From contig JADNRY010000001.1 in assembly GCA_015501585.1 (NCBI GenBank), forward strand, positions 930,001 to 994,000: DNA of 64,000 nt, in the 5' to 3' direction. Shown piece after piece: positions 9,363 to 19,379 of the stretch. A program made the translations under genes and the position numbers. Positions within the stretch are counted from its first letter, which is position 1. Each line of letters begins with the position of its first letter. Source of the stretch: Rhodocollybia butyracea (taxonomy: Eukaryota; Basidiomycota; Agaricomycetes; Agaricales; Omphalotaceae). Below the pieces are notes generated by a model. That model worked only from the letters and a program-made list of their open reading frames with translations. It was not told the origin of the DNA and made no database searches.

Positions 9363-9367
9363 CAGCC

Positions 9368-10292
9368 CCTGCTCCCTAAATTTAGACCTTGACAAAGGCG
9401 AGGTCAGTTGTAATCTCCACAATTCGTCGTCTGTTTTTCCCGCTACCTTTAGGTAGAGGGTCTTGGTAGGACTCAAATTTATCATTTTTGGCAGGGATCT
9501 TCGAAATCTGTTCTTACTCTGGGTAGCCACATGGCGCCGCTCGGCTGCCTTACGTTCCTACACCATCATTGGCTCATCTATACACAATCTTGGTCAGTAA
9601 TATATTCAGTTAAATTCGATGTTTCGGCCCATCGGCGTCTCTTGATTGCCTGCAAGCCGATGGTAGCCACTAATCGTTCAACTTTGTATTTGTTTCTTTG
9701 CTTCAACAATGGTATTTTCGTTCGATGTAGGTGGCCATTCTTTCCGCAACCCCAACGTCTATCAGGATAGTCAAAATCCTAGTTTCTTTTATATCATATT
9801 CACTATTTCGAGGCAACGGCTTGCCCTTTCCGTCGCCTTCGACGTTCTTACGCGTTACCTACTCTACGGCTTACAACGTGTTCACGACGTCTCTACCTTT
9901 TACTCTGTGTGAATGTCCTCCAGGGGTGGACATAGTTCTTGGATCTCAGTTTGCAGATTCTTGGGCTCGAGCCAAGCTCGAGCGAATTGTACCCATCTAG
10001 GTACCGTTCTTTGCTATGTTGTAATTATTGCCTATTACTGGTGTCTCTAGTCAGTTACTATACTTCTTCTGCTATTCTTATACAAATACAATAAATCACA
10101 CTTCAAGAATTTGCAGACTGCGATTGGAGGTAGCGGGCCTTGCCGCTTGCCGGCGCTACTCGATTATGACATAACTATGCAGCCTTGCCACGCGTCATGT
10201 TTCCATTCCATCGCGAGACCACATTCTATTGTCTTTTTTCTAGTCGTAAGCTTTACTTCTCTTTGGCTTAAATGGTCCCCCCATTTCCCTTA
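9368..10292. other. No gene seen
   Basis: Frames of 60-90 codons occur (9531-9770, 9731-10000) but none shows a domain, a splice structure or consistent composition. The stretch includes the pre-insertion flank of the retrotransposon and the 3' flank of the amidohydrolase gene. Confidence 0.35.
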
Positions 10293-12288
10293 CTAATATA
10301 GTCGTTGAATGTATGGATTCTTGTCAGTAGTATGGAATCTTGTCAACTTCTGCACCCTTCCTTGCTTCAGGATTACCTTTAAATGATCTTCTGGACGGTC
10401 AAGGATTGTTATATCCTCTAGCGGATTCGCAGTCAGTATGAGGATATCGGCGAATGCACCCTTGGAAATGGTGCCAAGTAGGGATGATTTGTTAAGCATT
10501 TTCGCTGGAGAAAGCTTAGCAGCTATCGAGTCGCGCCGCGTCTGTTACTCACCTGCATTCGTAGTGGCGTGGCGTAGGATCTCCGGAGAAGAAAGCACAG
10601 TGGCACGAACTGCGAATTCTTCTGTTTGCAGAGCCTGCATTGAAGTGAGTAGGTCTGATCCGCTGGAAAACCAGGTCGCAATGAGCAAGTAAGCGCAAAA
10701 ACGAAGAACTTCGAGAAGGAAGACTGACTAGCAGATTGTCACACCAGCAGCCGAAGCAATCTTTAGTGCTTCTAGTCCTTGCTTCATCACCTCTGCGTTC
10801 TTTACCTTTCCAGAAGGGGGTAGGAAATCTTCAAAGGGGGGTCTGGTCATGATGGAATAGCAAGACAGCGTTGGGGTCAACTATGCGAAGGAAATAAATA
10901 TAGAAGTGATCACAAGGAAAGGAAACACGAACATAGATTCCTTTAGAAGCCATTCTACACACAACAAATGAGTGTAAAATTTTTACGGGAGAAGAAACCA
11001 TACAATTTTGCCGTTGGCTCATCGATCAAATTTCCGTGTTCGATACCCAGCACACCATTGTCTATAGCGTGTCGGATAGACTCAACTGTGTATGCATGTG
11101 CGGTAGCTGTTGCAGACATAAAGGAACAGGTTAGTCGTTGGGATACTGCTAGTCGAGGAAACTCACATAACTTTCCACCCATTTGCTTACACGTTGTAGT
11201 TATTGCCCGAAGCTCTTCGGCGGTATACTGTACAGTTTCGATGGCGTCAGTCTCTGAAGCGACGCCTCCACCGACCATGATCTTGATAACTGATAAAGGA
11301 GAATTCAGGTAAGTCTGAGTACTGGGTAAGACAAGGGTAGCATACAATCGGCACCAGCTTTCAGCTCTCCTCTGACGGCACTTAATACCGCAGGTACACC
11401 ATCTGCCACTCGGCCAAAAAGACCTATGTCCCCTCCGCAACATCCATGCTCGGGTCCGCCAGAGAGAGAAGGGGAAAAGTCACCATGTCCACCTGTAAAA
11501 TCGGTCAGTAAGGGAGTGAGGGAAGTCATAATACGTACCAGTTTGTGAAAGTGCTTTTCCACATTGAAATAAACGAGGTCCAGTGACAAGGCCTTCTTCG
11601 ATTGCATTTGCCAAAACCTTTGTTGCTCCCCCGGTATCGCGTACAGTTGTGAAACCTCTCTGGAGCATTTCTATTATCAGAGCCATATTAGAGAGGCTTG
11701 TTGAGGCAGGTATCCAACTGACCCTTTAAGATGTACGGAGTCCGTAGATGAACTTCCTCAGCACCTATACGCATTAGTTCACCCATCGTCTGAACGGCGA
11801 TTAATTAAGGACGCGTCAAAGACGTTCACAATATACCTTTACACCGGGAACTGCTGTTACATGAACGTGACAGTCAATAAGGCCTCTTTTTCCGAATCGG
11901 ATTCAGAGGTCAGACCATTAGATCCATTCCAAACTCACGGGCAAATGTATAAGCCATCAGCATCCATTATCATAACTTCAGTGGTTCCACCAAGATTGTC
12001 GTCTTCATCGGCAGAAGGTCTAATTTCAGCGATCAGCCCATCCTTTATGACAATTGTATGTTTTATTGGACGCTGATTATTTTGTGCTCCAAGAAGTAAT
12101 CCGGAGGCAGGATCCACGATGAGTGCGTTGATCAGGGTGATCGAACGAGGAGGCTCAGGTACCCATGGTTTTATGGCTAACTTTGGGAGCCTGCATGGGG
12201 GGTTGGGTATTGCTGGCGCATCGATTGAACGAGAGTGGACTCACAGACTTGGACGAGTTTCTGTCGGCGCTCCGGGATACAGTGCCAT
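10293..12288 (-). CDS. Amidohydrolase, imidazolonepropionase/prolidase-like
   Basis: Metal-dependent hydrolase of the amidohydrolase superfamily, with eight or more short exons on the minus strand. I start at the ATG at 12288: exon 1 (MALYPGAPTETRPSL) ends at GTGAGT, and the next exon reads into ITLINALIVDPASG, the family's N-terminal beta strands. Motifs in order: IDCHVHVTA (HxH metal ligands), MLQRGFTTVRDTGGA, TGPRLFQCGKALSQTGGHGD, IKIMVGGGVASETD (lysine strand), TAHAYTVESIRHAIDNGV with GIEHGN, and the C-terminal LGTISKGAFADILIL with ANPLEDI. These are typical of fungal Xaa-Pro dipeptidase-like or imidazolonepropionase-like hydrolases, which open cyclic amides or cut dipeptides; the substrate cannot be read from sequence. 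Its start faces the GT69 gene across 236 bp. Confidence 0.85.
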
Positions 12289-12524
12289 GGAAGAGAGTGG
12301 ACAGGATAAGTTGGTCTTGAGCCTGGATTCTCACACTCGAGTTCCCTCGGTTCCAAAAATAGTGAAATAAGCGCTCAGTGCTGGACGGACTCCTTTCTCC
12401 GTCCTTTCTCCTCCTTTTCCTTTTCTAATACGTTGAAACATACGTTGAAACCCTCGCTTGCACTGTATATCCATTCTTTTTCAAGCATTGCTTGCTCAAA
12501 ACTGTCGCAGGCCCAGAGTCAACG
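12289..12524. promoter_or_regulatory. Divergent promoter, amidohydrolase / GT69
   Basis: 236 bp between two oppositely oriented starts. It contains TAAGCGCT (12368-12375), an 8-mer found repeatedly near starts in this window, followed by a pyrimidine-rich tract on the plus strand (about 12390-12425), common upstream of fungal transcription starts. No TATA box is evident. Confidence 0.4.
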
Positions 12525-14200
12525 ATGTACCCAAAAGGTTTTCTATCACCAATTCAGAAAATACCTGCACCACTTGCCCTCGCAATCGGTGTAGTATGTG
12601 GCCTCTTACTTGGAAAGCTTTCCTCGTGGAACTCAGTGCGTAAACTACCACAACTTTCTCATGTCCATTCTGACTGGTCTATATTCAGAGTACTACGCCG
12701 GCCTGGAGGAGTGCTCATACTCCAGCGACGATGCGCCAACACAGTAAACAGCCTATCCAACTGCCAACGCCGGACCAGAGATACCGTGTCCTGGATCTGC
12801 TCACAACGTTAACGCCTCATTATACGAGAGAATGTTCTTCTAATGTCCAGCCTCTCTATGCACAACAAATCATTGATCGTTATGCCTCCTTAATTGGACA
12901 TAAAACTCCCTCGCAAAGGTCCTGGCTAGAAAGTCTCGGCATTCCCTCCGATGACCATGTCGAAAATTCGCGGCGGGACATCATGCCCAGCGAACACAAA
13001 TATTTCTTTGCAATCAACCTCTACAACTCTTTCGACATCATTCCCGACCTATTTGCTACTCTCTTTCGCGTTGCCGCTATTCTGGGATACCAGAACGTTT
13101 TTGTGTCCATATACGAGAATGGTTCTACAGACCAGACCAAGGCCCTCTTGCGAATTTATGACGCCCTCACACGTTCAACTGGCATGCGCATAACTATCCG
13201 TACATCTATGCGTACTCGTGGTGCCTTCAATCACCGTATCGAGTACCTTGCAGAGGTACGAAACGCCGCTTTCGTCCCACTACACGAGCTTCGTGACACC
13301 GAAGGAGAATATTTCGACACCATAGTTTTTATGAACGATATTCTTCCTTGCGTCGACGATATTCTCGAGCTCATCTGGCAATCTCGTCGTAACAATGCCG
13401 GTATAACGTGTGCCGCAGATTACATGTACCACGAAGAAATTGGTGCACCGGTCTTTTACGACAACTGGGTTGCCCGAGACGTCAACGGGACTGCGTTGGA
13501 AAACGCTCCTTTCGAGATGATTTTTCACCATCCGGAATCTTCTCAGCGGTTCCAGGCTCATTTGCCCGTACAAGTACAGAGCTGCTGGAATGGAATTGCA
13601 ATATTGGATCCAGCACCTTTCTACACACCACCACATGTCAAATTTCGGATGGCAAAAATCATGGATGGGGAATGTTCGGCTAGCGAATGTTCTTTAATAT
13701 GCAACGATTATTGGGAGGCTGGTTATGGAAGAATTATGATGGTGCCTAGAGTGAAATTGGCCTATGACCGAGTATGTGTCTTCATCTTTGTTGTGTTACT
13801 CCATTCTTGACGTCTATCTATAGAAAGTATACGATATCATTCATCCTCCCAGACGCAATTATACGGCTATCCGAGGATACGCTCGCCTTGGAGGACTACC
13901 AGATAACCCTCGCACCGACCCCCAAGACCGATCTTGGTTTGGCCCACACGACAGATTATTCACTGAGGAGGAGAGTGAGCCGTTGAACTTTGTTCCTGGA
14001 CCTAGTCATGGTCAGTGTCGTGCCCCACATTCTGCTAAGAACTAGTGCTGAAATGTTTTTCTACAGTTTGGTGTTGGGGTTGGGATGGTGCGGGAGACCT
14101 CGAAGGACCCGATGTCGACCCAATCTGGGAGGAAATGTCGAACAAGTCCCGGAGACAAGACTCGGTTCTCGTTCGGCACGATCGTAATATCGTTTTATGA
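12525..14200 (+). CDS. CMT1: GT69 alpha-1,3-mannosyltransferase (CAP59/CMT1-like)
   Basis: Type II Golgi membrane glycosyltransferase. The ATG at 12525 gives MYPKGFLSPIQK and a membrane anchor (PLALAIGVVCGLLLGKL, residues ~15-32); an upstream in-frame ATG at 12492 would add 11 residues. Intron 1 (GTGCGT...TTCAG) is followed by a stem region and the catalytic domain: YFFAINLYNSFDIIPDLF, VFVSIYENGSTDQTKALL, RIEYLAEVRNAAFVPL, FDTIVFMNDILPC, ITCAADYM, and QSCWNGIAILDPAPF. These are hallmarks of the cryptococcal mannosyltransferase family (CAZy GT69). Two more introns (donors GTATGT and GTCAGT) lead to a C-terminal exon ending in TGA at 14198. In Cryptococcus, Cmt1p makes alpha-1,3 mannose linkages and Cap59 is needed for capsule export; in non-capsulated fungi the substrate is unknown. 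All exons join without frame breaks. Confidence 0.88.
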
Positions 14201-14543
14201 CATTAACGTACATCGTCATGGATAGTCTTGAGATGAGTAGGTCTCAGGGTGGATCGAGGATTGGCTAGGATGGGGACGAGGCTACCAAGTAGATACATCC
14301 TAGCCGAGCTTCTTGGCTGAAGCACCTCTTCGCGAGGAGGCTGTGCGATGATATTGTCAAGCGTTCGAGACTCGAGGAGAGTATGGAAACCTGGATGGAG
14401 GGGCGTGCGAAGAATTTTGTTTCCATGAACCTCTTGGAATGGGTTAGCATCTTGTTAGTTACTAGCTAGAATTATAGTAATAGGAATGTCAATCTGGGCG
14501 CTTAAATTCCGTTTTCCTACCACAGCGAGTTAATAGGACTAGG
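14201..14543. terminator. GT69 3' flank with inverted repeat
   Basis: No convincing gene. A perfect 10-bp inverted repeat GGCTAGGATG / CATCCTAGCC (14263-14272 and 14296-14305, 23-nt loop) lies 63 bp after the GT69 stop, followed by the near-palindrome CCTCTTCGCGAGGAGG (about 14325). It may be a hairpin in the 3' untranslated region; the role is inferred. Confidence 0.3.
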
Positions 14544-15459
14544 ATGGAAACTCTATTCGAAGAACTACAGCTTATCAACTGTTCACTTTTACCCGGTGAA
14601 CTGTTTATCCTTTTGGACCATTGCACTGGCTGGAAAGATGCTCTTCAGTCCTATGCTGAAGATGGGTATCACGAATCAGTCACTAAATTGGGTCTTCCCC
14701 AACCGGTCTTTCAAGTCGGCTTGGAAGACTTCAATGTCTGGTTCGAAATTTCCTTGCCATCTTCTAGCTGGGATTCTGCATCGTCTGGGGCGTCCCTGCA
14801 CAATCTGATTGCGGTAAAAGGAGAAAACATCTCTAGATACCAACAGGAGAGGTGGCAGAAAATTGTACAAGAAAGGTTTCAAGAAATTGGAGACTCGGAG
14901 TCAGTACAATTTCTACTTTTTTGTGAATGTCTTTGAAGATGTGCGCAGATATCCTATTTATCAGTTGCTTTCTCTTCATCTCCTCCCGATGCTGCACGAA
15001 GAATTCAATTTGACCCAAGAAACTAAGGCTATGAAGGCGCACTCTGCAGCTGAAGAAAAAGCTTTAGCCTCCACCGTCTCTTCTGCTCAGATCGTTTACC
15101 ATGCGTTATTTACGTCCCACCATCTAGTTTCACCGACCAAGCGACGAAATCTCCAACAATGGTCATCTTCGCTGTCGATTCGTGGGTTTTCAAAGGTTGG
15201 CTACCCAGGTGTGATCTACGCGGAAGGTGAACACGAAGATGTGCAAGAGTTTGTTGATAATGTCAAAGCCATGCAGTGGCTTGCTTTGAGATTACGATTT
15301 ATGGAGCCCATTCCGAATTCTGAAAAGCTACCATTGAGTGTGGGCGTGAATATAGGATGGAAGGAGTTTCAGAAAGTTGGCGAGGTTATTGAAGAAATGA
15401 AAAGAATTGGGAGGGAAAAATATGTTGTTGAGATGGGACTCGGGAGCTCGAAAAACTAG
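14544..15459 (+). CDS. RWD domain protein with PRP3 C-terminal domain (RWDD2-like)
   Basis: Starts METLFEELQLINCSLLPGE, the N-terminal helix of an RWD domain (residues 1-~125). One intron (GTCAGT...GTGCGCAG, about 14900-14949) interrupts the frame just after FQEIGDSE; the second exon resumes YPIYQLLSLHLLPML. The C-terminal half carries the DUF1115/PRP3-C type domain: QIVYHALFTSHHLVSPTKR, LSIRGFSKVGYPGVIYAEG, and VQEFVDNVKAMQWLALRLR. This order matches RWDD2A/B-like proteins, whose function is poorly known; RWD domains mediate protein contacts in ubiquitin and eIF2 kinase pathways. It lies between GT69 and the capsule-associated gene, all on the plus strand. Confidence 0.8.
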
Positions 15460-15569
15460 TAGTCTTAAGTCACATGATATCATAGTATCTCTCGCTCCTT
15501 TATCCTCGTCGGATGCACAGACGGCCGAAGAGCCAGGCCCGTATATTAGCTCCTTCTCCCATTACCAGG

Positions 15570-17380
15570 ATGGGTTCAGACAGCGAGAAACCCCGTCTTC
15601 ACCAACGTTCTTTCGGCGTCACCAATCGAATATGGGTTATCGTCGGAGTCGTCCTCTTCGTTTTTGGCTGTACCTATCTTCTTCCATCAACGCATGATAT
15701 GACGAGCAGACGCCAATACTCGAATTCAAACCTGAAATCCAAAAACTACTTGAATACGACGGAGCCTCACACGAACCCTTTTGAATTTTGTCCTGTGTAT
15801 GGGCCCGGAGATAAGCTTGGCGCAAAGTACGGTGCAATGGTGCTTTCGAAGAGTTGTTTACATCCTGGAAGCGGCGCTCGTATTCAGAGAGTGCTTAGTA
15901 GGGCTCTTGCAGGCCAACCTGTTACAATCAGTGTTTTAGGAGGCTCAGGTCAGCAGTGTTCATTTGGTTCTACCCAGTATCTGAATTTTTGTACAGTATC
16001 TGCTTGCCACGGCGCTGGAAACGACCCAATATCCCCCAACTGTTATCCATCTCGGTTCTTCCAATGGTGGAACACTGTTTTCCCAAACCCGGCATCCGAG
16101 CTCACCAACGGAGCTATCCGCCGTACCTCTTCCGCATACTTTGCCTTTTGCAGCACACATCACATTCCCGATGTCACAGACTTAATTATCGTTGAGCTCG
16201 ACGTTGACGACACGCCGTAAGTGCTTTTCGGACACTTGTGCTTCTGTCGACTAACTTAAAATGTTTAGTGACCCCGAAACGACCGAACATTTTGAAACAC
16301 TCATACGGTCCTTACTCATACGGCCAGACGCACCCGCTGTCCTTATACTCGGTCATTTCTCACCTCAGGTTCACCAGACGTACGGTTTCGTTGGACCAGA
16401 CCATTGGCATGATGTCGTGGCCCAATTTTACGATGTTCCTCATGTTTCCACCAAATCCGCTCTGTACCCAAATTACATGAACAACCCTTCATCTATTACC
16501 AAATATTACGTCGACCCCATCCTGGCCAATCCCGCTGGCCATGAGCTGATTTCAGACGTGCTTATTTCCTACTTCCAATCACAAATATGCACTGCTTGGG
16601 CCATTGTTACCGGGTCATCGTATGATACTCTTCCCCACAGGCACGCTGATCCAGCAGCAGCAGGAGATAATGCACACGCTCTGTTCGGAGGAATGGGTCA
16701 GCGCAAAGGTGTTGTCCCAGAACCTGGGACGGAAAAGGACAAAGAGGATGTTGATGCAGAGGGCAACAAAATCAAACTTGAGCTGCCCGAATCATCAAAG
16801 GCGTACGTTCCGCTGTTGCATGTTCCTGCAGGTCGCATGAACACCAAGCCCAACGACAATCGGCCTTTTGAGGAAATTGCACCGTACTGCGTAAGCGCGA
16901 ACGATCTGGTCAACCCTCTCCCTGCTTCCTTATTTTCGGGCTCTGGGTGGTTTGCTTATCACCCTACCGGTGCTGCAACAGTCGGTGGAGCCGCTCTCGA
17001 AACCAAGGCTCACTATTGGTACTCCTCTCTTCCGACGAGCAAAATCAGGATCCCCGTCGTCGTTGGTGGTGGAGATATTGGTGTATATTATATCATGGAG
17101 CCTATCAAAGAGGTTGGACAGGGTAGCAGCGTTCAATGCTGGGTCGACGACAACTTTGCGGGCGCCAAAACTCTGAATAATGCTGCAGACGCCGCAGAAC
17201 CAAAACCAAAGTACGTATCAGAGCCTGTTCAAGATACGGATACTAAAATATTTTCTATACAGACTGGCTGTTATCGATCACTTTGTTTCTCGAGGAAACC
17301 ACTTTGTTGAATGTCAGCTCATGGGTGAAGAGGGTCAAGCTGTACCCTTTTTCAAGATTATCGGTATATTCGCATCGTGA
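15570..17380 (+). CDS. Capsular-associated-type membrane protein (SGNH hydrolase-like)
   Basis: Type II membrane protein. I choose the ATG at 15570 (MGSDSEKPRLHQ), 18 residues before the anchor (IWVIVGVVLFVFGCTYLLP); an in-frame ATG at 15513 is also possible. The lumenal domain shows YGAMVLSKSCLHPGSGARI, ALAGQPVTISVLGGS, a 48-nt in-frame intron (15949-15996), then VSACHGAG, FFQWWNTVFPNP, DLIIVELDVDD, FVGPDHWHDVVAQFYDVPH and NPAGHELISDVLISYF. GGS, the conserved Asn/Gly blocks and DxxxH-like spacing recall SGNH hydrolases. The last exons read SSVQCWVDDNFAGAK and LAVIDHFVSRGNHFVECQL and end at 17378-17380. The pattern matches basidiomycete proteins annotated 'capsular associated protein'; I recognise it by similarity only. 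It is two genes from the GT69 mannosyltransferase. Confidence 0.78.
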
Positions 17381-17682
17381 TGCTCGACCAGCTCAGACTA
17401 CTAGCAGACTCTGTATAAAAGAAAAAAGTTGGCAGGATGCTTGCGATAGGGTGATTCGAAACCCGCAACTGGTCACTGAGGATATGCCCACCGGTGTACA
17501 CGTTTATTGTAGTTGACGAACTTAGACTATGTCTGGTATCATACCTATCATAATACTTGCCTGTACTTTACGTGCTCGCATTCTTTTTTTTGGGTACCTA
17601 GCAATATTGATAGATTCACGGCCTGTGTCGGACCGCTTTGGGGAAGAAATTTGTCCATGTTTTCCCTTTGACATCAACTGTC

Positions 17683-18506
17683 ATGTCCCCCGACTCTTCT
17701 CCTTCAATACCGCCAAATCCTGAGCCCTCGAAACTATCATCAGAAGAGAGCCCTAAAGATATTTCTTCCATTTCTTCTCCCAAAGACACTGAAGAACATT
17801 CACCCCGTGCTCAGGAACCGACGGACGCTGAAAACTCAGAGTCCGCTGCCTCCACTTCCAACTCTGCGACGCCGCTTTCAGCTGCTTCCTCTTCTACACC
17901 TTGGCAGGCCATATACTCACCCCAGTTTAATGCCTATTATTTCTTCAACTCTGAAACCAACGAAACAACTTGGGAGAATCCTCTTGTTAAAGATGAAACG
18001 CCGTTGGATCCAGCATCTGCTTCATCTCTGGTAGCCCCTGCGGAAGAAAAAGATTCTTCTTCCCTACCACATAATGCTCTACAGGCTGCCGCTATTGCTC
18101 AGGGCATCGATCCGTCGCTTGCATATCTGGATCCGTCACTCGTTGAGCCTATTCCAGGCTCGAGCTCAGTGGCGTATGGAGCTACGGCGAAGTTCAACGC
18201 TCGCACAGGCCAGTTTACACGCGTCGATGCTCGAGATCCCACGCATCTGTCGGAATACGAACGCGCGAAGAGGATGAGCGAGTTTTATTTTGATGTAAAT
18301 GCTTGGGAGCAACAGAAGGCGCAGGACCAGGAGGAAGCTGCGGCAGAAGGGAACGAGAAGAAAAGGAAGAGACCAAGTAAGAAGGATTTGGTATGTATAA
18401 TCCTAGATTGGTGAATTGTTGTTGTTAAATTGTTCTCTTCTAGGAAAGGTTCAAGGAGCAGAAAAAGCAGAAGAAGATTGCAAAGACTGCTTGGCTAAGG
18501 ACCTGA
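17683..18506 (+). CDS. WW-domain protein with basic coiled C-terminus
   Basis: The ATG at 17683 (MSPDSSPSIPPN) follows an in-frame ATG at 17638. The N-terminal ~80 residues are Ser/Pro/Glu-rich and disordered. One WW domain (residues ~80-110) reads TPWQAIYSPQFNAYYFF then TNETTWENPL. A conserved block follows (AAIAQGIDPSLAYLDPSL, TAKFNARTGQFTRVDARDP, RAKRMSEFYFDVNAWEQQ), then a Glu/Lys-rich tail (EGNEKKRKRPSKKDL) continued after one intron (GTATGT...TTCTAG) to KKIAKTAWLRT and TGA at 18504. The layout resembles WW proteins tied to pre-mRNA splicing, but the exact ortholog is not recognised. WW domains bind proline-rich partners. Confidence 0.75.
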
Positions 18507-19200
18507 CTTTCTACGAGATTGTATCTATTTTAGACTTGAAGCATTCCACTTCTTTCTATCTCGTGTCCACTAAATCGACTGAACGCACATATGGTACGTT
18601 GTTGTTCACTTCGAAGCATTCTCAATAGATTCATTTTGTGATAATGCTTATGTGCATGCTCTTTCTCAACGGTATCACTTTGCTCTAAACTGCCAAGGTT
18701 TAATTTCCATCGCGTGTTTTTCTCAGTGTTCATGTAGGTACAACTCCCAAAATAAGCAGTCATCATCTTGCCATCTCGTCAAGATTGTTGCGGATGACGT
18801 CGATGCGTCGGCGGATTCAAGTACCCTTTTTTTGATATATGGTAAAGCTACAGCCTGCTACAACGTATAGTTGTAGTTCTACGGGTTTCACACGCTGGCT
18901 AACCTTCCCAATTTCAGGCCAAAGGACTCTGTTCTATTGAGTGCTCTTGTAGTCGCTGATTATGTTCATTACATCAGGATATAAGACGCTTTGAATATGA
19001 CACAGTATATGTACTCCACGACCGCATTTTGACGGCCCCACGCGTGTTCAATCTTAAATCGCTATGGATATACCACTTAAAATTCCACTCAGTCCTTCCC
19101 ACACCAATTGGTTTCACTCTCGACTCCCAGGTTATATGTATGAGTAGGTGAGTAATTTAGCGCATCTTTCTTCCCTTTTGACTTTACCCGCCTCCCCCAG
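18507..19200. other. Intergenic, no gene seen
   Basis: The 3' flank of the WW gene and the upstream side of the mucin-like gene. Short frames (18652-18870 and others) have no recognisable features. Confidence 0.35.
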
Positions 19201-19379
19201 AGTAGTCCAACAAATCGTTCAACATCTCCGTCTCGGTTTACAGAGGTTACCGTCACAGTAGCAGCTAGTTTCAGTCCTATCTTTGACAAGGCTTCCCTTT
19301 CTGTTTTTCCCACGAGCGGTGTATCCAACAACCTGTCGATCTCGGCAGAACCTTCTTTTGACTCCTCCGTCGGGTAGAG

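Larger units (their letters stand above)
3830..9367 (+). mobile_element. Ty1/copia LTR retrotransposon with 5-bp target duplication
   Basis: Complete copia-order element: LTR, primer site, gag, protease, integrase, RT, RNase H, polypurine tract, LTR. The two 217-bp LTRs (3835-4051 and 9146-9362) differ only by C/T in GCCAAAG[C/T]GATCC, so insertion is recent. The target duplication CAGCC is at 3830-3834 and 9363-9367. Gag is one long frame. Downstream the frame changes near 5716 and 5930 (apparently compensating), passes through intron-like repeats between integrase and RT, and meets an in-frame TGA at 7468. This copy may therefore be non-autonomous, unless the apparent introns are real and the other lesions are base-calling errors. 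Confidence 0.95.

Noticed and set aside
14265..14450. 61-codon minus-strand frame in the GT69 3' flank
   Set aside because: Created by the inverted repeats there; no domain, no exon partners.
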